64,000 nt of DNA from NCBI GenBank assembly GCA_008360955.1, contig LUCM01007277.1, forward strand, positions 62,001-126,000, given 5' to 3'. Source of the DNA: Fasciolopsis buskii. Taxonomy: Eukaryota > Platyhelminthes > Trematoda > Plagiorchiida > Fasciolidae. Position 1 is the first letter of the stretch. The number at the start of each line of letters is the position of its first letter. Of this stretch, positions 62,550 to 64,000 are shown piece by piece. The notes beneath the pieces were generated by a model that was not told the DNA's origin, did not search any database, and saw only the letters and a program-made list of their open reading frames with translations. Made by a program: the position numbers and the translations under genes.

Positions 62550-64000
62550 GACCTTAGCAGATCAGTCATTAAGGTCATGGGTGGACCCTGAGAACTCAAC
62601 ACTTATTTGTCTAGAACGCTTGCTGAGGCTGCTCCCCATAGTATCGTTTATCCTATTCCAAGTTTAAATGAGCGCTTGAAAATAACTGAGTGCATTGTGT
62701 CTCACCAGATGGTCACTTGCATTTTCTTCAAGCCACAACACGGAAACAAAAGAAGACATTTTTGATGTGCATTACATAATTTACTTTTCCGTAAACCGCT
62801 TCGGCTCTCAAGTGACATCATTTTCCGTGCTGTCTGAACATGGTGGTAGTGTCACGGAAGACAGGTTTTTTCTAGGCATCGTGGACACTTTTTCAATTTT
62901 TTCAGGAAAGTTTACTTTGTTTGCATTCCCTGCTGATGGGAAATTTTGTAGATGCGCATCTCGGTTCATGTGTAATCCTTGTTCAGCAATCTCGACCTTT
63001 TATCCGAATCGAAAATGATATTTAGCCTCTGCAAACTGTCACAAGCGAATTCGAATTTCGTGGCGAATAAATGCATTTCGCATACGATGTCCATATTGCA
63101 GCTTAAAGCAGAATGGAATTGATTTTCGATCAAACAAATATGAACGAGCTGGATAGTTGTCACAATTGTATCAAAAATGACTTGTCACTAATTTAACCAG
63201 GGGACTGTCAAATTTAAAGATACCGCGATTTGTAAAAATGGCTGCCAAATTAGAAATGCCCTAAATCAGTTCAAATTCGATTATCCAAAAGAAAGCACGA
63301 AAAGGATTCAGTTCGTGTCTCGTCAACCATAGATTGGTATGTGGGTTTTGTGGATGATAACATCAGACGGATACGCGTGTAGTGCATGAACAACTGTGAG
63401 GGCGGGTTGGTCCTGTCTGTACATGATGTTTTTCTTCAATAGTGGGATGCCTCTTCACTCATATACCGCAAGTACTCGTCAACCGATAATAAAACATTGG
63501 TATACACATGCATGTTATGCTCTCGCGTGTTTGTATGCCTACCTGCTCTGTTGTTTGTCCGTTCGTCCGTTCTTTCAATGGACCGTCGTCTGCCGTGCAT
63601 ACTGTCAGTCTCTATCTGCCTCTTGCTAACCCTGTTTTACTATTCGCATAAAATATCTGTGAGATCAAAACTGTAGACGAGGGGTCGTAAATTTCTTATT
63701 ATGTTATTCGGGCCATCGACCGCATTTTCTTCATCAAACGCCCAAAACTAGGCTTCCGCCAGTAAACATAAACCTCGAATTACGTGTGATTTAATCTGCA
63801 TGGACAAACGAAAAGATCTTCCCTGTCTTTGGTGACCTCCTGATCACAAGAATACTGATATGTTTAATCCAACATAACGTACATCGGGTAATATCAGTGA
63901 ACTTGAACTGGTTGGTTGTTAGTGCGTAAACTTGTCACGCATACGCAAGACATGAACTATTTCTTTAGCACCGTATTGGACGTATCCCAAACCCGCAAAT
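62550..64000. other. Non-coding stretch to the window end
   Basis: No supported feature beyond SINE copy 5. The frame 62695-63018 (+) is phenylalanine-, serine- and cysteine-rich and compatible with chance. Confidence 0.5.

Overview
This is a gene-poor, AT-rich piece of animal nuclear DNA. Three things point to a metazoan: one large protocadherin-type exon, strong GT/AG splice signals around it, and a dispersed family of tRNA-derived SINEs. Nothing looks bacterial: there are no operons, no RBS-led gene strings, and intergenic or intronic DNA takes up most of the window. An invertebrate with long introns, possibly a parasitic flatworm, is my guess from the style of the gene and repeats; the sequence does not prove it.

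Layout. From 1 to about 49.8 kb I see no secure host gene. This stretch holds four SINE copies (7.0, 17.0, 31.3 and 44.8 kb), a pure (AT)n microsatellite at 2.68 kb, smaller TA-rich repeats, and a possible decayed protein-coding sequence on the minus strand at 34.3-35.9 kb. A few exon-like islands at 4.3, 7.2-8.1, 18.3-18.6, 30.8 and 38.4 kb are worth testing but unproven. From 49,832 to 52,540 lies the only confident coding sequence: a 903-codon exon with a signal peptide, six complete cadherin (EC) repeats and the start of a seventh. It ends in a consensus 5' splice site in phase 0. The transmembrane and cytoplasmic parts must lie in later exons, which I could not find in the remaining 11.4 kb. 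From 52.5 to 64 kb the sequence is probably intron or intergenic DNA. It contains a perfect 12-bp hairpin at 59.53 kb and a fifth SINE at 62.4 kb.

The window therefore does not show genes working together. It shows the 5' part of a large cell-adhesion gene set in repeat-seeded non-coding DNA. The most unusual feature is the 34.3-35.9 kb decayed coding sequence. It may be an old endogenised viral gene or retroelement gene, but I cannot identify its family, and open-frame length alone does not exceed chance.
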